Source of the DNA: Chamaecyparis obtusa
Taxonomy: Eukaryota; Streptophyta; Pinopsida; Cupressales; Cupressaceae
Direction: 5' to 3'
Length of the DNA stretch: 64,000 bases
NCBI GenBank assembly: GCA_027943335.1
Contig: BSBK01000760.1
Span: 2,926,250 to 2,990,249, forward strand
Shown: in pieces, positions 33,533 to 45,002 of the stretch
Numbering within the stretch: position 1 is the first letter of the stretch
How the letters are laid out: each line of letters starts with the position of its first letter
Notes under the pieces: model-generated
Databases searched by the model: none
What the model saw: only the letters and a program-made list of their open reading frames with translations
What the model was told of the DNA's origin: nothing
Translations under genes and position numbers: made by a program

Positions 33533-34573
33533 TTATATTATATCTAAAGGAGGGGAATCCCCTATATCAAAATTATGAAGAAATTGTAAAATGGCATGAG
33601 AATGAGATATAATTCCTAAAGAAGCTCTTTCTCTAACATATGCCTTGAAGTGTTTACAATCAGCAAGTAAATGTTTGTTACTATAATGAAAAGGACATTT
33701 GTATTTGTATAGAGCATCTATCGGCATAGGTCTAAAGATCTCTTTCTTGGAATTCATTACCTCAACATATACCTTCTTAGCAATTTCTTGATGAGTATTA
33801 GGGTTATCTAGGATAGGCGTGGGGAGAGGAGGATGATGTTTAGCATCACCTACCTTAACTTGAGATTTTGAACACCCAACACCATACATATTTGGTTTAG
33901 GGGGTAGATTAATAGGAAACCTACTACCATACTCATTAACTCCTAGCCCTAAACCTTTATAACCTTTTTTAGTCACCATATTATATCCAGTAGTATACAT
34001 ATTATGTAAAGCTTCTACAGGAGGTGATTGTTTATCATGCTCATGAGTAAAGGTCGCATAAGGTGGAATAATAGGTTTGGTAGAAGTGTCTATACCCTTT
34101 CCTTTAATATCATGCTAAATAAGAGGAGAAGGTAAATCAAATAAATCTTGCACATCCACATCCTGAATGATAGCTTGAATCCCATCATAAGTACGGGAAG
34201 AGCGAGGATTAATAGACAGAGAAGTAGGTATCAAAATAGGAAGATTAGGATTAAGATTAAGATTGATAGGATTAGTATTAGGATTGATAGGATGAGGATT
34301 AGGAAGATTAGAAGGTGGTGTATCATCTACCCAATTCTTCACATAATCCAAAAGATGAATAAGGCTAACACATACATCTCTAACAAACATTTTAAATGTA
34401 GGTAGACTAGTGTCGGTCAACTTTACAAAAGCATAGGCAAGAGAAAAGTGAAGGGTCATTAACATAATGAAGTGAATAATACTCTCATAAACATCATAGG
34501 TATTATAAAGAGATGCTAAAAGAAGAGTGATAAAGAACATAACCATGCACCAAAACATCTTAACAATCGCCAT
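33533..34573 (-). pseudogene. Membrane/G-patch protein of copy 1, one internal stop
   Basis: This is homologous over its whole length to the protein at 39112-40188. The conserved start is MAIVKMFWCMVMFF. Two hydrophobic segments follow, then Asn/Pro-rich repeats, a G-patch (TGYNMVTKKGYKGLGLGVNE) and CPFHYSNKHLLADC, a C-x2-H-x4-H-x4-C motif. Only one lesion is seen: a TAG at 34115-34117 where copy 2 has Tyr. The frame is otherwise open from 34573 to 33533. Upstream in-frame codons reach into the LTR, but that extension has no ATG. The CHHC motif resembles the zinc-like motif in gags of Tat-type gypsy elements, so the protein may be a gag derivative. Confidence 0.8.
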
Positions 34574-34696
34574 AAAATATTTTTGTTTTTTTATTGAATA
34601 TATGGTTTTTTTTGGATTTTTGAATTTTGAAATGCAAGAGCATAAACTAGATCTAAAAAGGCAATCTAACACCAAAAAGAAAGAGAGTAAGCTTAT

Positions 34697-34707
34697 CGGG
34701 TTCACCA
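34697..34707 (-). other. Primer-binding site of copy 1
   Basis: Minus strand TGGTGAACCCG, identical to copy 2 at 38929-38939, three bases from the LTR. The tRNA was not identified. Confidence 0.75.
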
Positions 34708-34710
34708 AAA

Positions 34711-36438
34711 TGAATAGAGATAAAATGGATTCACCACTATTCAAATAGAAAGGGAAGGGGAAAAATATTGAGATCTATTCTCAAACCCAAATTCCCCAAG
34801 GAAGAGATCCGATTTGATCAACCAAAAAGGATAATGCACAATTGAATCAATTTATGGAAAAGAGTAGGAAGAGAGAGAGTAAATCAAATATTTCCCTATG
34901 AATGGAATTTATGCTTGGAATATGAAATAATTGAAATACAACAACTAACCTCAAAATTAGGGCAGATTTGGAAAATGTTGAATTCTGGTGTCTATGTACA
35001 CTTTCGAGAAAATTTGAAACTTGTCCTAGATTGGAAATGTTGAGATAGAGAAAACCCAGAAATCTTTCCTCAAGATGGCTCAGCTTGGGTTTGACCATCA
35101 TAAAAGGTCAAATACCACATTCTTTATTTGAAGTCCGATTCAAATTTTATTCGCAGATCCTGAAAGTTTGCCGAAAAGGGTATCCAAATTCACTCTCAGA
35201 TCTGAAACTCCACACCTACCTACAAGAAAATGGGAGTTTTTGTTGTATGGGGGGTTTGCCTTGGTCAAACCCTGGTTTGGAATCAACCTTAATATTGAAA
35301 TTGAAATGGAGAATGCTAGCAAGTAGTAGAAAAGAATCTAACAATGAAGCTATGCAATTCAATAGATATGGAATTGTATTTGAAATGTAAACAAGTATAT
35401 TGATATGAAAGCTTGAACACAACAATAAATGTAAATCAAACCTCCATGATTGTATGCTTGGAATTCACCTTGGTAAGAGAATGAAATGGATCTTGAAGAT
35501 GAACAAAGGATCTTAAAGGAAGATCACACCATCATGATGGCTAGATCTAGGGTTTGAATGATAAATCTTGAATGCTTGAACCAAATCCCTTCAATAGCTT
35601 GAATGCTTGAATCCTTGATCTTCAATGGACAACTTGGATGGAGAAGAAGACTTGAATGCTTGAATGGATGCTTGCTTGATCACCTTGGGAACTTGAGAGC
35701 TTTGAGAGCTTGAAAACTTGATTGAGAGATATGTTCTCACAAAACTTGATGATGAAAATGAGAGAGGAAGGCCTCCTTTTATAGTGGTCTAGGGAAAAAT
35801 CCTCTAGCTAGGCCACCTTGGAGAATTAAATCCCAATTAGGTCCTCACCTTTAGAAAATATACCTAGATTAAATGCAATTAAAAGATTTTCCATCCCAAA
35901 ACCCGAAATGGCTGACCCGAAAGCAGGAAAATAAATCTCCCGAAAGCTCGAAGCCCAGAGATTCTAGAATTTGAAATTTTGCAGGAAGGGGTTAATGTCA
36001 AGGTTGACCCTGACCTAGTTAGGTTTGACCTAAGACCTTGACCTAGTCAGGGTCGACCTAAGACATTGACCTTTTTCCTAGGTTGACCCAGAATCAAGTC
36101 AAGAGGTCCCAGGGATGTCCAGAAACCTAGAATTGATGTCAGAACAGGACATAATGTTAGGAATAGACATAAAATCCTATGATTACTAAGATGAAGCCCA
36201 GGAGGATCCATTTCTAAATCCTACCTAGAAAATAGAGCTATGGAAGAGTGAAATTCAGGAGAATCCTTAAGATCCTATCCCTAATTTCACCTCGGATGAA
36301 GCAGAAAAGAAGTGGAAAGCGGGGAGAAAACCAGATCAAAGAAAAGATCAATTCAAGGCATCCAATATGACCCAAAACCACTTACTTGGAGGGCTAAATG
36401 CTCTTAACATGGAAGTGCTTCCATTTTAAGACAATACA
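34711..36438 (-). mobile_element. 5' LTR of copy 1
   Basis: TGAATAGAGA to GACAATACA, 1,728 bp, very similar to 29668-31365. It is longer because of an extra tandem copy of a GACCTAAGAC.TTGACCTAG segment at 36020-36065. The TATA box on the minus strand is at 35775-35783. Confidence 0.92.
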
Positions 36439-36443
36439 GGGGC

Positions 36444-37391
36444 ATCAATGAGTTTGATACACAACAAATTCAAACTAATATTTTATCATTGACACTTGAT
36501 TCATTTCTTTCCACTGAGGATTTTTTTGAGAAGTTCATGTTTATCAGATCAGTTTTGTATGGTTGTGGTAAGGATAAGACAAACAAAGAGTGCATTTTTC
36601 TTTAATTTTGTCAAAGCTTCGAAGACATTTTTAGTTCTTTGTTTCATTATTTTATTTCACTATAGATTCCTTGAGAGATGCATTCAGTATGCTTTCATTA
36701 AAGGTGTTTTATGAGTGTTAGACATAGGAGTGGTCTAATTTGACATATCTAGATTCACATTCTTAGTTCAAATCACAAGTATTGTTTTCTTAATCATCAT
36801 CTCAACCATCTTCTAGGAAACATATGACAAACAATAAGAAGTAGAAGCACAAGGGTACACAATATACTCTATTGATTCTAGTCTCATGGACATTATTCAA
36901 ATTATTCTACCTCTACCAAGAGGTATTCATTGAGGAATGACAAGCCTAAGTGTGAATATTACACCAAGATAGGACATGATGAACATAAATTTTATGAAAA
37001 TAAGATTTATGGCTTGATGCATCTTATACGGAAGCACAATATTAAGCCACCATCATCTCATTTATACTCTTCTACGACATCAATACCTACACATTCAAGA
37101 TCAACTTCTATGGATGTAGTGAAGACATGATGACAGACCATTCTCTCTTTGTATAGACAAATACTTGTTCGAGTAGATGGATTCTTGATTCATGAGCCTC
37201 ACATCACATGGAATATTCAAAGAGTATGTTCTCTTATTTTAAGCATTGCCTTTTAGTACTTACCAAAGATTAGCCTAAGCCATTTTATTGGTTTCTTATG
37301 CTTATGTACTTTTAATGTACATCATATATTGCATAAGCATTATTAGAAATTCCATTACAAGAAAATTGAGTTCATCGTTGATTTAGTACTT
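36444..37391 (+). pseudogene. Old copia fragment, part 2 (gag and protease)
   Basis: The translation shows INEFDTQQIQTNILSLTLDS, FFEKFMFIRSVLYGCGKDK and NKECIFL, matching UBN2-type copia gag. A zinc knuckle remnant CEYYTKIGHDEHKFY follows at 36957-37000. A copia protease start, WILDS-stop-ASHHMEYSKSMFSYF, lies near 37168-37230, where the Gly of DSGASHHM is a TGA stop. It is host sequence for both small LTR elements. Confidence 0.8.
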
Positions 37392-37396
37392 ACCAA

Positions 37397-38925
37397 TGTA
37401 TCATCTTCAAATGGAAGTACTTCCATGTTAAGAGTGTTTAGAACTCCGAGTAAGTGGTCTGGAGTCATGTCAAGTTCCATGGTTGGGTCTTTGTATGGAT
37501 CTGGATGTTTCCCCCCTGTTCTGCTTCTCTCTCCCTGTTTCCAGCCTCATTTCTGCAGACTTTCTCTGAGAATCTGAAGATCTTGACTTTCTGGGTCAAA
37601 TATGACTTGATGGGTCAAGGATGACGTAGTACCTGACCTAGGTCAAGGACAACCTCACCCATGACCTAGGGAAGAGACTACCTTTTCCCTGACCCCAGGT
37701 CCAATTTTCAAATTCTGGAAGTTTCAAGATGTCAAGTTTCAGAAAAATTTATTTTCCCGCTTCCAGGTCAGCTGTTTAGGATTTTAGAATGGTAAACCCT
37801 TAAATTGCATTTAATCTAGGCCCATTTCTAAGGGTTAAGGTTAATTAGGATTTAATTCTCCAGTGTCAGCTTTCTCTAGAAGTTTGTGCCCTAGATCACT
37901 ATAAAAGGAAGCCTTCCTCTCTCATTTTCTCCATCCATTATCAAGCATCTCATCTCAACATCTCACATCCATTTGTTCATCAAGCATTCTCAAGGAGACA
38001 TTGGTAATCAAGAAAGCATTCCATCAAGAAATTTCAAGGAAGCATTCAAGCCCTCATATACATTCAAGTTCTCCTTTGAAGATCAAGGATTCAAGAATTC
38101 AAGCCTTTGAAGGGATTTGGTTCTTGAGCATTCAAGATTCATCATTCAAAACCCTAGATCTAGCCAACATGGTGGTGTCATCTTCCTTCAAGATCCTTTG
38201 TTCATCTTCAAGATCCAGTCATTCTTCTATCAAGGTGGATTACAAGCATACAATCATGGAGGTTTTGGATTTACATTTATGGTTTTGATTTACATTGTTG
38301 AGTCCAAGCTTTCATATCAATACTTGTTTACATTTCAAATACAATTGCATATCTATTGAATATCATAGCTTCATTGTTAGATCTACTTCTACTACTTTCT
38401 AGCATTCTCCATTTCAATTTCATTATTATGGTTGATTCCAAACTGGGGTTTGACCAAGGCAAACCCCTCATCCAAACAACAAAACCATTTTTATTGTAGG
38501 TACAGGTACAAGATAGTGAATTGAAGTGCAGATTTGGATACCCTTTTCGATGAACTTTCAAGATCCACAAACATAATTTTTGTCAAAGACGATCTTCAGT
38601 GAGGGGTAGGATCCTGCCCCAGGGTAAGACCTTGCCCCGTTATCTAGGTCAAGGACGAACTGCTTCCAGAAAGAAAAATTTTTTATGGGTTTTCTCTATC
38701 TCAACATTTCCAATCCAGAGCAGGTTGTAGAATTTCTTGAAATTGTGCACAGACATCAGAAAATAGTGATTTATTCATCAGCCTTCTTTAGATATAAGTA
38801 TTTCTGTTTCATTTAGTTTGTATTTCCACAACATTTTCCATCATACACCCTATCTATTCATATTTCCCTATCCATCCATACACAATCTCTATCCATAGTG
38901 GTGAACCCATTTTTACCACTATTCA
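37397..38925 (+). mobile_element. 5' LTR of copy 2
   Basis: TGTATCATCTT to CACTATTCA, 1,529 bp. TATA box TATAAAAGG at 37900-37908, so transcription would start about 530 bp into the LTR. Confidence 0.93.
37900..37908 (+). promoter_or_regulatory. TATA box in 5' LTR of copy 2
   Basis: TATAAAAGG. It is conserved in all four LTRs of the family (30734-30742, 35775-35783, 42227-42235). Confidence 0.75.
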
Positions 38926-38928
38926 TTT

Positions 38929-38942
38929 TGGTGAACCCGACG
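38929..38942 (+). other. Primer-binding site of copy 2
   Basis: TGGTGAACCCGACG starts three bases after the LTR end. Confidence 0.8.
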
Positions 38943-39111
38943 TACTTACCCCTTTTCTTTTGTGGATTTAGATGCTCTATTCTTTTTAGTGTTAGATCTT
39001 TTCTTGTATTAAGATTAGATTTAGTTTATGCTCTTGCACTTTTTATTCAAAAATACAAAAAAATATATATATTCCATAAAATACAAAAATATTTCTTGCA
39101 TTTCATTTACT

Positions 39112-40188
39112 ATGAAGATTCTTAAGATGCTTTGGTGTGTGGTCATGATCCTTATTACCCATATTTTAGCATCTCTTTATCATACCTATGATTTTTATGA
39201 GAGTATAATTCACTTCATTATGTTTACGATCCTTCATTTTGCACTTGCTTATGCTTTTGTGAAATTGACTAATACTAGTCTTCCTACTTTCAAGACTTTC
39301 ATTAAAGATTTATGTGGTAGCCTTATTACTCTTTTGGATTATGTGAAGAATTCGGTAGATGATATACCATATCTTCAGCTTCCTAATCCTATCATTCCTA
39401 ATTTTATTCCTAATCTTCCTAATCCTAATCCTATCATTCCTAATCTTCCTATTCCTAATCTTCCTATTCCTAATCCGATGACTAATTCTCCATTTGCTAT
39501 CCCTAGTTCTTCCCATACTTATGATGGGATTCAAGCTATAGTTCAGGATGCGGATGTGCAAGAATTCTTTGATTTACCTTCTCCTCTGATTTATGATGAT
39601 ATTAAAGGAAAGGGTAAAGAAAATTCTTCAAAACCTATTATCCCACCTTATAAAACCTTTACTTATGAACACGATAAACAATCACCTCATGTAGAAGCTT
39701 TACATGATATGTACACTACTGGATATAATGTGATAACTAAACATGGTTATAAAGGTTTAGGGCTTGGAGTTAATGAGCATGGTATCAAGTTTCCAGTTCA
39801 TATACCCCCTAAACAAGATTTGCATGGTGTTGGTTGTTTGCAATCTCAAGTCAAGGTAGGTGATGGTGATCATCATCCTCCTCTTCATATCCTTCTCCCT
39901 ACACTCACTGTAGATAACACTGATACTCGTCAAGATGTAGCTAAGAAGGTGTATGTTCAATTAATGAATTCCAAAAAAGAAATATTTAAACCTATTCTGA
40001 AAAATGCTTTATCCAAGTACAAATTTCCTTTTCATTATAGTAATACACATTTACTTGCTGATTGTAAATATTTCAAGTTATATGTTAGGGAAAGAGCTGC
40101 TTTAGGAATTATATCTCACTCTCATGCAGTTTTACAATTCCTTCATAATTTTGATATAGGGGATTCCCCTCATTCTGATATAATATAG
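39112..40188 (+). CDS. Membrane/G-patch protein, the only gene of its LTR element
   Basis: An intact 358-residue ORF; an in-frame ATG at 39028 would add 28 residues. The start MKILKMLW is preferred because copy 1 begins at the matching MAIVKMFW. Residues 7-25 and 31-52 are hydrophobic and likely membrane-spanning. Residues 91-122 are a Pro/Asn repeat (LPIPNLPIPNP). Residues 204-224 form a G-patch (core GYKGLGLG, then NEHG). Residues 305-318 are FPFHYSNTHLLADC, the C-x2-H-x4-H-x4-C motif with its first Cys lost here. G-patches bind RNA helicases or nucleic acid and occur in some retroviral proteases. A membrane-anchored gag-like RNA-binding role is inference. It is the only long open frame surviving in the window. 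Confidence 0.8.
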   Translation: MKILKMLWCVVMILITHILASLYHTYDFYESIIHFIMFTILHFALAYAFVKLTNTSLPTFKTFIKDLCGSLITLLDYVKNSVDDIPYLQLPNPIIPNFIPNLPNPNPIIPNLPIPNLPIPNPMTNSPFAIPSSSHTYDGIQAIVQDADVQEFFDLPSPLIYDDIKGKGKENSSKPIIPPYKTFTYEHDKQSPHVEALHDMYTTGYNVITKHGYKGLGLGVNEHGIKFPVHIPPKQDLHGVGCLQSQVKVGDGDHHPPLHILLPTLTVDNTDTRQDVAKKVYVQLMNSKKEIFKPILKNALSKYKFPFHYSNTHLLADCKYFKLYVRERAALGIISHSHAVLQFLHNFDIGDSPHSDII

Positions 40189-40548
40189 ATTTCTTCTCCT
40201 CTTGTCTCTGGACGTGGGGGAAAGAGGTGTATTTCCATCCAGTCTCCTACCTATCCATTAGGCTTTTTACTGGGCTTAATTGGTATTCTTTCTCTCCTAC
40301 CTCTCTATGGTTTTGTATTATGTTTATAATCATCCATAGATTCTATTCAAGATATCTTTTCTAAGACATTTGTTTCATAAAGGTATCTCTTGTCTCTATC
40401 CCTGGGGGGCAAGGTTCTTCCTTCTTTCTCTTTGTCTAGGGATTTGCTTCCCTTATCTTAGTAGTATTTTTTTATATTGCAATATTATTTCATCATATTG
40501 ACAGATGTTTTGACCATGGATAACTTTTTTATATGAGAGGTTGTTTTC

Positions 40549-40840
40549 CTAGGTCATCACCTCTTCTTTATGTTGAAAATTATGTTCATTATAAACTCTT
40601 ACCCTTGCTTTGGTGTTAGAGTTGTTTCCCTCATTCCAAAGATTCTTTTTCCTCTTCTTTGTAGGGGGCTTGATGATTGAATCTTTTTTCCCACCTTTGA
40701 AAGATGATATTTTATCTAAAATCACTCCTCTATGGTGGGGGTCTTGTTGATAAGATCTCTTTAATTGAGGATCCTTTTTCCATGAGTGACATATCCTTTT
40801 CACAATTATCTATACTCTTGGATGTAGGGGTCAATATTCC
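40549..40840 (-). other. Antisense ORF block in copy 2
   Basis: The minus strand encodes KKDSIIKPPTKKRKKNLWNE and NTKARVRVYNEHNFQHKEE, close to copy 1 at 32866-33165. The upstream part matches copy 1 only after a frame change (SKSIDNCEKDMSLMEK is in another frame). Confidence 0.4.
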
Positions 40841-40997
40841 TCGCTAAGAATATGGTGTACATTGTTGTTAAACATGATATCTCTTTGCATTGTGAAGTAG
40901 GTATCCTCTTCCTCTTCCTTATCATGTCTAGTAGACAACCACAATAAGGAGGGGGGCATATATATGGTCTCCCTTGTACTATAGTTTTTTATGCTAA

Positions 40998-41185
40998 ATC
41001 CTTTGAAGGTAATGCACATAAGTTGCTAAATCCTGAAGAGACAGACATTTTTCAATTTTTAATATGCTAAATCTTGGAAGGTAACACACATAAGTTGCTA
41101 AATCCTGAAAAGACATGCATTTTCACTATGCTAAATCTTCCAAAGGTAACACACATAAGTTGCTAAATCCTGAGGAGACACGAAT
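40998..41185. repeat. Minisatellite inside copy 2, three units
   Basis: CACATAAGTTGCTAAATCCTG recurs in three units (near 41018, 41086 and 41151), the reverse complement of the copy 1 repeat. Confidence 0.88.
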
Positions 41186-41740
41186 TTCATATTCATAGTG
41201 ATACAAGAAGGTGGATCTATGGGTATTCCAGAAGCCGTCAGAAGACACATTACAATTGCAAGCACAATTTATGGGTGAACTATCAGGTTTGACCACCTAT
41301 TTGGATCTCCCTCCCTTGGTGATTCACGGTAAGGTGGACATCTTACTAAGCGAGGCAATCACTTTCTCCTTTCTCTCTTTTCTCTTTCATGCTAGTAGGA
41401 CTGGATCATGAAGCTATGTTATTTATAGTGTTGCTCTTGTCTTTCTTATGTAATCATTTATGGTTTTATGATAGCTTTCCAAATATGATATTAGTATGAG
41501 AAATATTTCTCAGCAAGGTTTATTATGCTAATTGATTTGGGTTTGTTTAGTACTAACCCCTCTTTTGCGTTATTTTTGGTTTTCTTTTCGCACCCTCGTG
41601 CGTGTATGTTGAGTTAGAATCCTTAGCCTAGGGGCTTGTGTCCTTAGCTAAGTGTTATTTTATCTCATTGCAAATCCACTCGGATCTTTTCTTTCATCTC
41701 CTTTACCAAGTGTTTGCATTGAGTCCATACTCTTCCTAAA

Positions 41741-41752
41741 GTGGGGGCTTAA
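41741..41752 (+). other. Polypurine tract of copy 2
   Basis: GTGGGGGCTTAA directly before the 3' LTR, preceded by AAA. Confidence 0.85.
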
Positions 41753-43252
41753 TGTATCGTCTTAAAATGGAAGCACTTCCATGTTAAGAGTGTTTATCCC
41801 TCTTAGTAAGTGGTTTGGGGTCATGTTAAGCACCTTGATTGGGTCTTTGCATGGATCTAGTTGTTTCCCCTTGTTCTGCTTCTATCTCCCCGTTTCTTGC
41901 CTCATTTCTGCAGACTTTCTCTAGGAATCTAAAGATCTTGACTTTTTGGGTCAAAGATGACCTGATGGGTCAAGGATGACCTCATCCTTGACCTAGGGAA
42001 GAGACTACCTCATCCCTAACCCCAGGTACAATTTTCAAATTCTGGAAGTTTCAGGATGTCAGGTTTCAGAAAACTTTATTTTCCCACTTCTAGGTCGGCT
42101 GTTTCAGATTTCATAATAGTAAACCATTAAATTTCATTTAATCTAGGTCCATTTCTAGGGGTTAAGGTTAATTGGGATTTAATTCTCCAATGTCAGCCTT
42201 CTCTAGAAGTTTGTGCCCTAGATCACTATAAAAGGAAGTCTTCCTTTCTCATTTTCTCCATCTATTATCAAGCATCTCATCTCAACATCTCACATCCATT
42301 TGTTCATCAAGCATTCTCAAGGAGACATTAGTAATCAAGCAAGCATTCCATCAAGCATTTTCAAGGAAGCATTCAAACCCTCATCTCCATTCAAGTTCTC
42401 CTTTGAAGATCAAGGATTCAAGCATTGAAGCCTTTGAAGGGATTTGGTTCAAGCATTCAAGATTCATCATTCAAAACCCTAGATCTAGCCATCATGGTGG
42501 TGTGATCTTCCTTCAAGATCCTTTGTTCATCTTCAAGATCCATTCATTCTTCTCTCAAGGTGGATTCCAAGCATACAATCATGGAGGTTTTGGATTTACA
42601 TTTATGGTTTTGATTTACATTGTTGATTCTAAGCTTTCATATCAATATACTTGTTCACATTTCAAATACAATTACATATCTATTGAATATCATAGCTTTA
42701 TTGTTAGATCTACTTCTACTACTTGCTAGCATTCTCTATTTCAATTTCATTATTAAGGTTGATTCCAAACCAGGGTTTGACCAAGGCAAACCCCTCATCC
42801 AAACAACAAAACCATTTTTCTTGCAAGTACAGGTATAGGAGAGTGAATTAAAGTGCAGATCTAGATACCCTTTTTGGCAAACTTCTGAGATCCATGAACA
42901 AAATTTTCATCGGAGATGATCTTCAGTAAGGGGTAGGATCCTACCCCAAGGTAAGACCTTGCCCCATTATCTAGGTCAAGGATGACCTGCTTCCAGAAAG
43001 ATAAAAGTTTTCTGGGTTTTCTCTATCTCGGCATTTCCAGTCCGAAGTAGGTTGCATAATTTCCCAAAATTGTGCACAGAGATCAGAAAACACTGATTTA
43101 TTCATCAGCCTTCTTTAGAGATAAGTATTTCTGTTTCATTTAGTTTGTATGTCCACAACATTTTCCATCATACACCCTATCTATTCATATATCCCTATCC
43201 ATCCATACACAATCTCTACCCATAGTGGTGAACCCATTTTTACCACTATTCA
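41753..43252 (+). mobile_element. 3' LTR of copy 2
   Basis: TGTATCGTCTT to CACTATTCA, 1,500 bp, colinear with 37397-38925. TATA box at 42227-42235. Confidence 0.93.
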
Positions 43253-43257
43253 ACCAA

Positions 43258-43880
43258 ATATCAAAATAGCGGAGAGATCATTGTTGTTTGTAGATTTGAT
43301 AATGAATCATGATTCTATGTTTTCTCTTTTTTTTTCTCCCATTGACCATGCAGTTACTTTTACTAATCCTATCTCTTATTCTTGAGTGGAGCATGTATAT
43401 GAGGAAAGGTTTGGTCACTTGAAGTTATGTGTACTTCGGTCATTTATAACACATTTTTTGGGACTTATTTTGGTCATCCTCTACCTCCTACTTCTAAAAA
43501 TATCAATTCAATTTAGCAAGATATTTCTTCCTTTCTAGTTTCAGCAGAGTAGGATGTGTTCTTGCAATATTGCAACATTGTTTGATACATCAGACACTCT
43601 AGACATTGGGGACATTTTTGAGGATATTCTATTCCTCCTTTATGGTAGTTTGATAATTCTTGTCATATTATATTATGTGCCTTTAGAGATTGTTCATCAA
43701 ACATCTACATAATTGTTTGGATCTACTTTAGTTGAAATGACATCTTTTGATTCAGACAGTGGGACAATTGATTAGTCTTCTCATTTAATGGAATTTCTTC
43801 ATCCTTCACCATTTTATTGGTTTCTTCCAAGGGGAGGAACATTTGATAACTATAGTACTAAGTAAAAATAAATAAAACAA
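43258..43880 (+). pseudogene. Old copia fragment, part 3
   Basis: This continues the copia fragment after the copy 2 insertion. Short peptide pieces (FDTSDTLDIGDIFEDIL near 43578-43630; PSPFYWFLPRGGTFDNYS near 43798-43850) suggest pol linker regions, but no RT or integrase motif is visible. Low confidence. Confidence 0.3.
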
Positions 43881-44504
43881 GTATATGCAATTTCTTCATT
43901 ACTTTACCTTCTATGTAGCTGTCAAATATAACTTTAAAACATTAGTTAAACCAATATGTCAAAGTAATTAAGTGTGAAATGTACATGTTTAGTACATTAT
44001 AGAGAAACTTAAGCAAAAAAAAAGAGGCATTGTTAAATGAAAGAATATGTTAGCTACAATAGTATCTCTAAATTTTTTTAAAAATTTGAAAAAATTAGAT
44101 AACAGTTTGAAAGTGAAAAAATGTAAATTGATTATTTCCATAAATTAGATAAAAAAATTAGTTAAATTTTATCAAATGAAACTTTTCCAATGTCTAAATC
44201 ATTCATTTTATTTTCATGATTCTAGTCTTTAAAACTTTCATATACTTTCAAGTTTGGAAGTACAATAATTTGTTCTACTTTGTTAGGCCATGAAAATTAG
44301 CATTTTTTAATATTCATTACATTATGTCAATAATCATGAACAATGTTTAAAATTTTTAAGATGATATATACAATTGATTTGTTTCATTTTATTGTAGATT
44401 AAATTCTCACCGTTTATAAAATTACAATGATATTTTATTATTTTTCTTGTTTTATTGTGAGTGGAATATGTTTTGAAACATTCTTCAAATTGCATCTTTA
44501 ACTA
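43881..44504. other. AT-rich, nothing recognised
   Basis: Poly-A/T-rich sequence without coding signal or clear repeat ends. Confidence 0.5.
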
Positions 44505-45000
44505 TAATTTCTAGTACATATATTTTTTAGATAATTTTATTGAAAATTGTATTATTATAATTTATAAATTGATATTAGCATTGTAAATCTAGACGTACAT
44601 TTTACCATGACATCTTCTTCTTTATTTGTTTATCGTCTTTTTAAAAAAAATTTAAAAACAAGCACATAGATGCAAACTCTAGTGCAATATTTTTCCATTT
44701 CAACCTAATATACTTTTCTCCCGCATGCATCAAAAATAGGTCTTCCCTTTTGTAATGAACTTATCTTACTTATAAAATTAAATATTTTATAAAACAAATG
44801 TATAGATGCAAAGTACAGTGCAATTTTTTAAAATCTTTTTACCTAATCCACTCTTTTTTGTAGTGCCTTAAAAAAATTCTTTATTTTTATAAAAAACTTA
44901 TATTAGATATTAAATTAAAATTAAGGTATCTACTATTTTCACATGTACCTTGTGTGACTACTTTATTGAATGTTTATTTATCATCTTTCATTAAATTATA
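44505..45000. repeat. AT-rich left end of duplicated unit U
   Basis: Matches 51600-51850 in order: TTTCTAGTACATATATTTTT, then AGTGCCTTAAAAAAA, then CACATGTACCTTGTGTG. The copy at 51600 lacks about 170 bp in the middle. Confidence 0.75.
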
Positions 45001-45002
45001 CT

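Larger units (their letters stand above)
29668..36438 (-). mobile_element. Small non-autonomous LTR element, copy 1
   Basis: The LTRs are 29668-31365 and 34711-36438. The 5-bp target duplication GGGGC is perfect (29663-29667 and 36439-36443). The PBS, TGGTGAACCCG on the minus strand at 34697-34707, lies three bases from the LTR. A PPT, GTGGGGGCTTAA on the minus strand, lies at 31366-31377. The 3.3-kb interior encodes one protein (33533-34573), then a minisatellite and a block with an antisense ORF. No pol exists. The same family occurs in opposite orientation at 37397-43252. Confidence 0.95.
37397..43252 (+). mobile_element. Small non-autonomous LTR element, copy 2
   Basis: The LTRs are 37397-38925 and 41753-43252. 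The target duplication ACCAA is perfect (37392-37396 and 43253-43257). PBS at 38929, PPT at 41741-41752. The 2.8-kb interior carries one intact ORF, a three-unit minisatellite and the antisense block. It is in opposite orientation to copy 1 and only 958 bp away. No pol. Confidence 0.95.
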
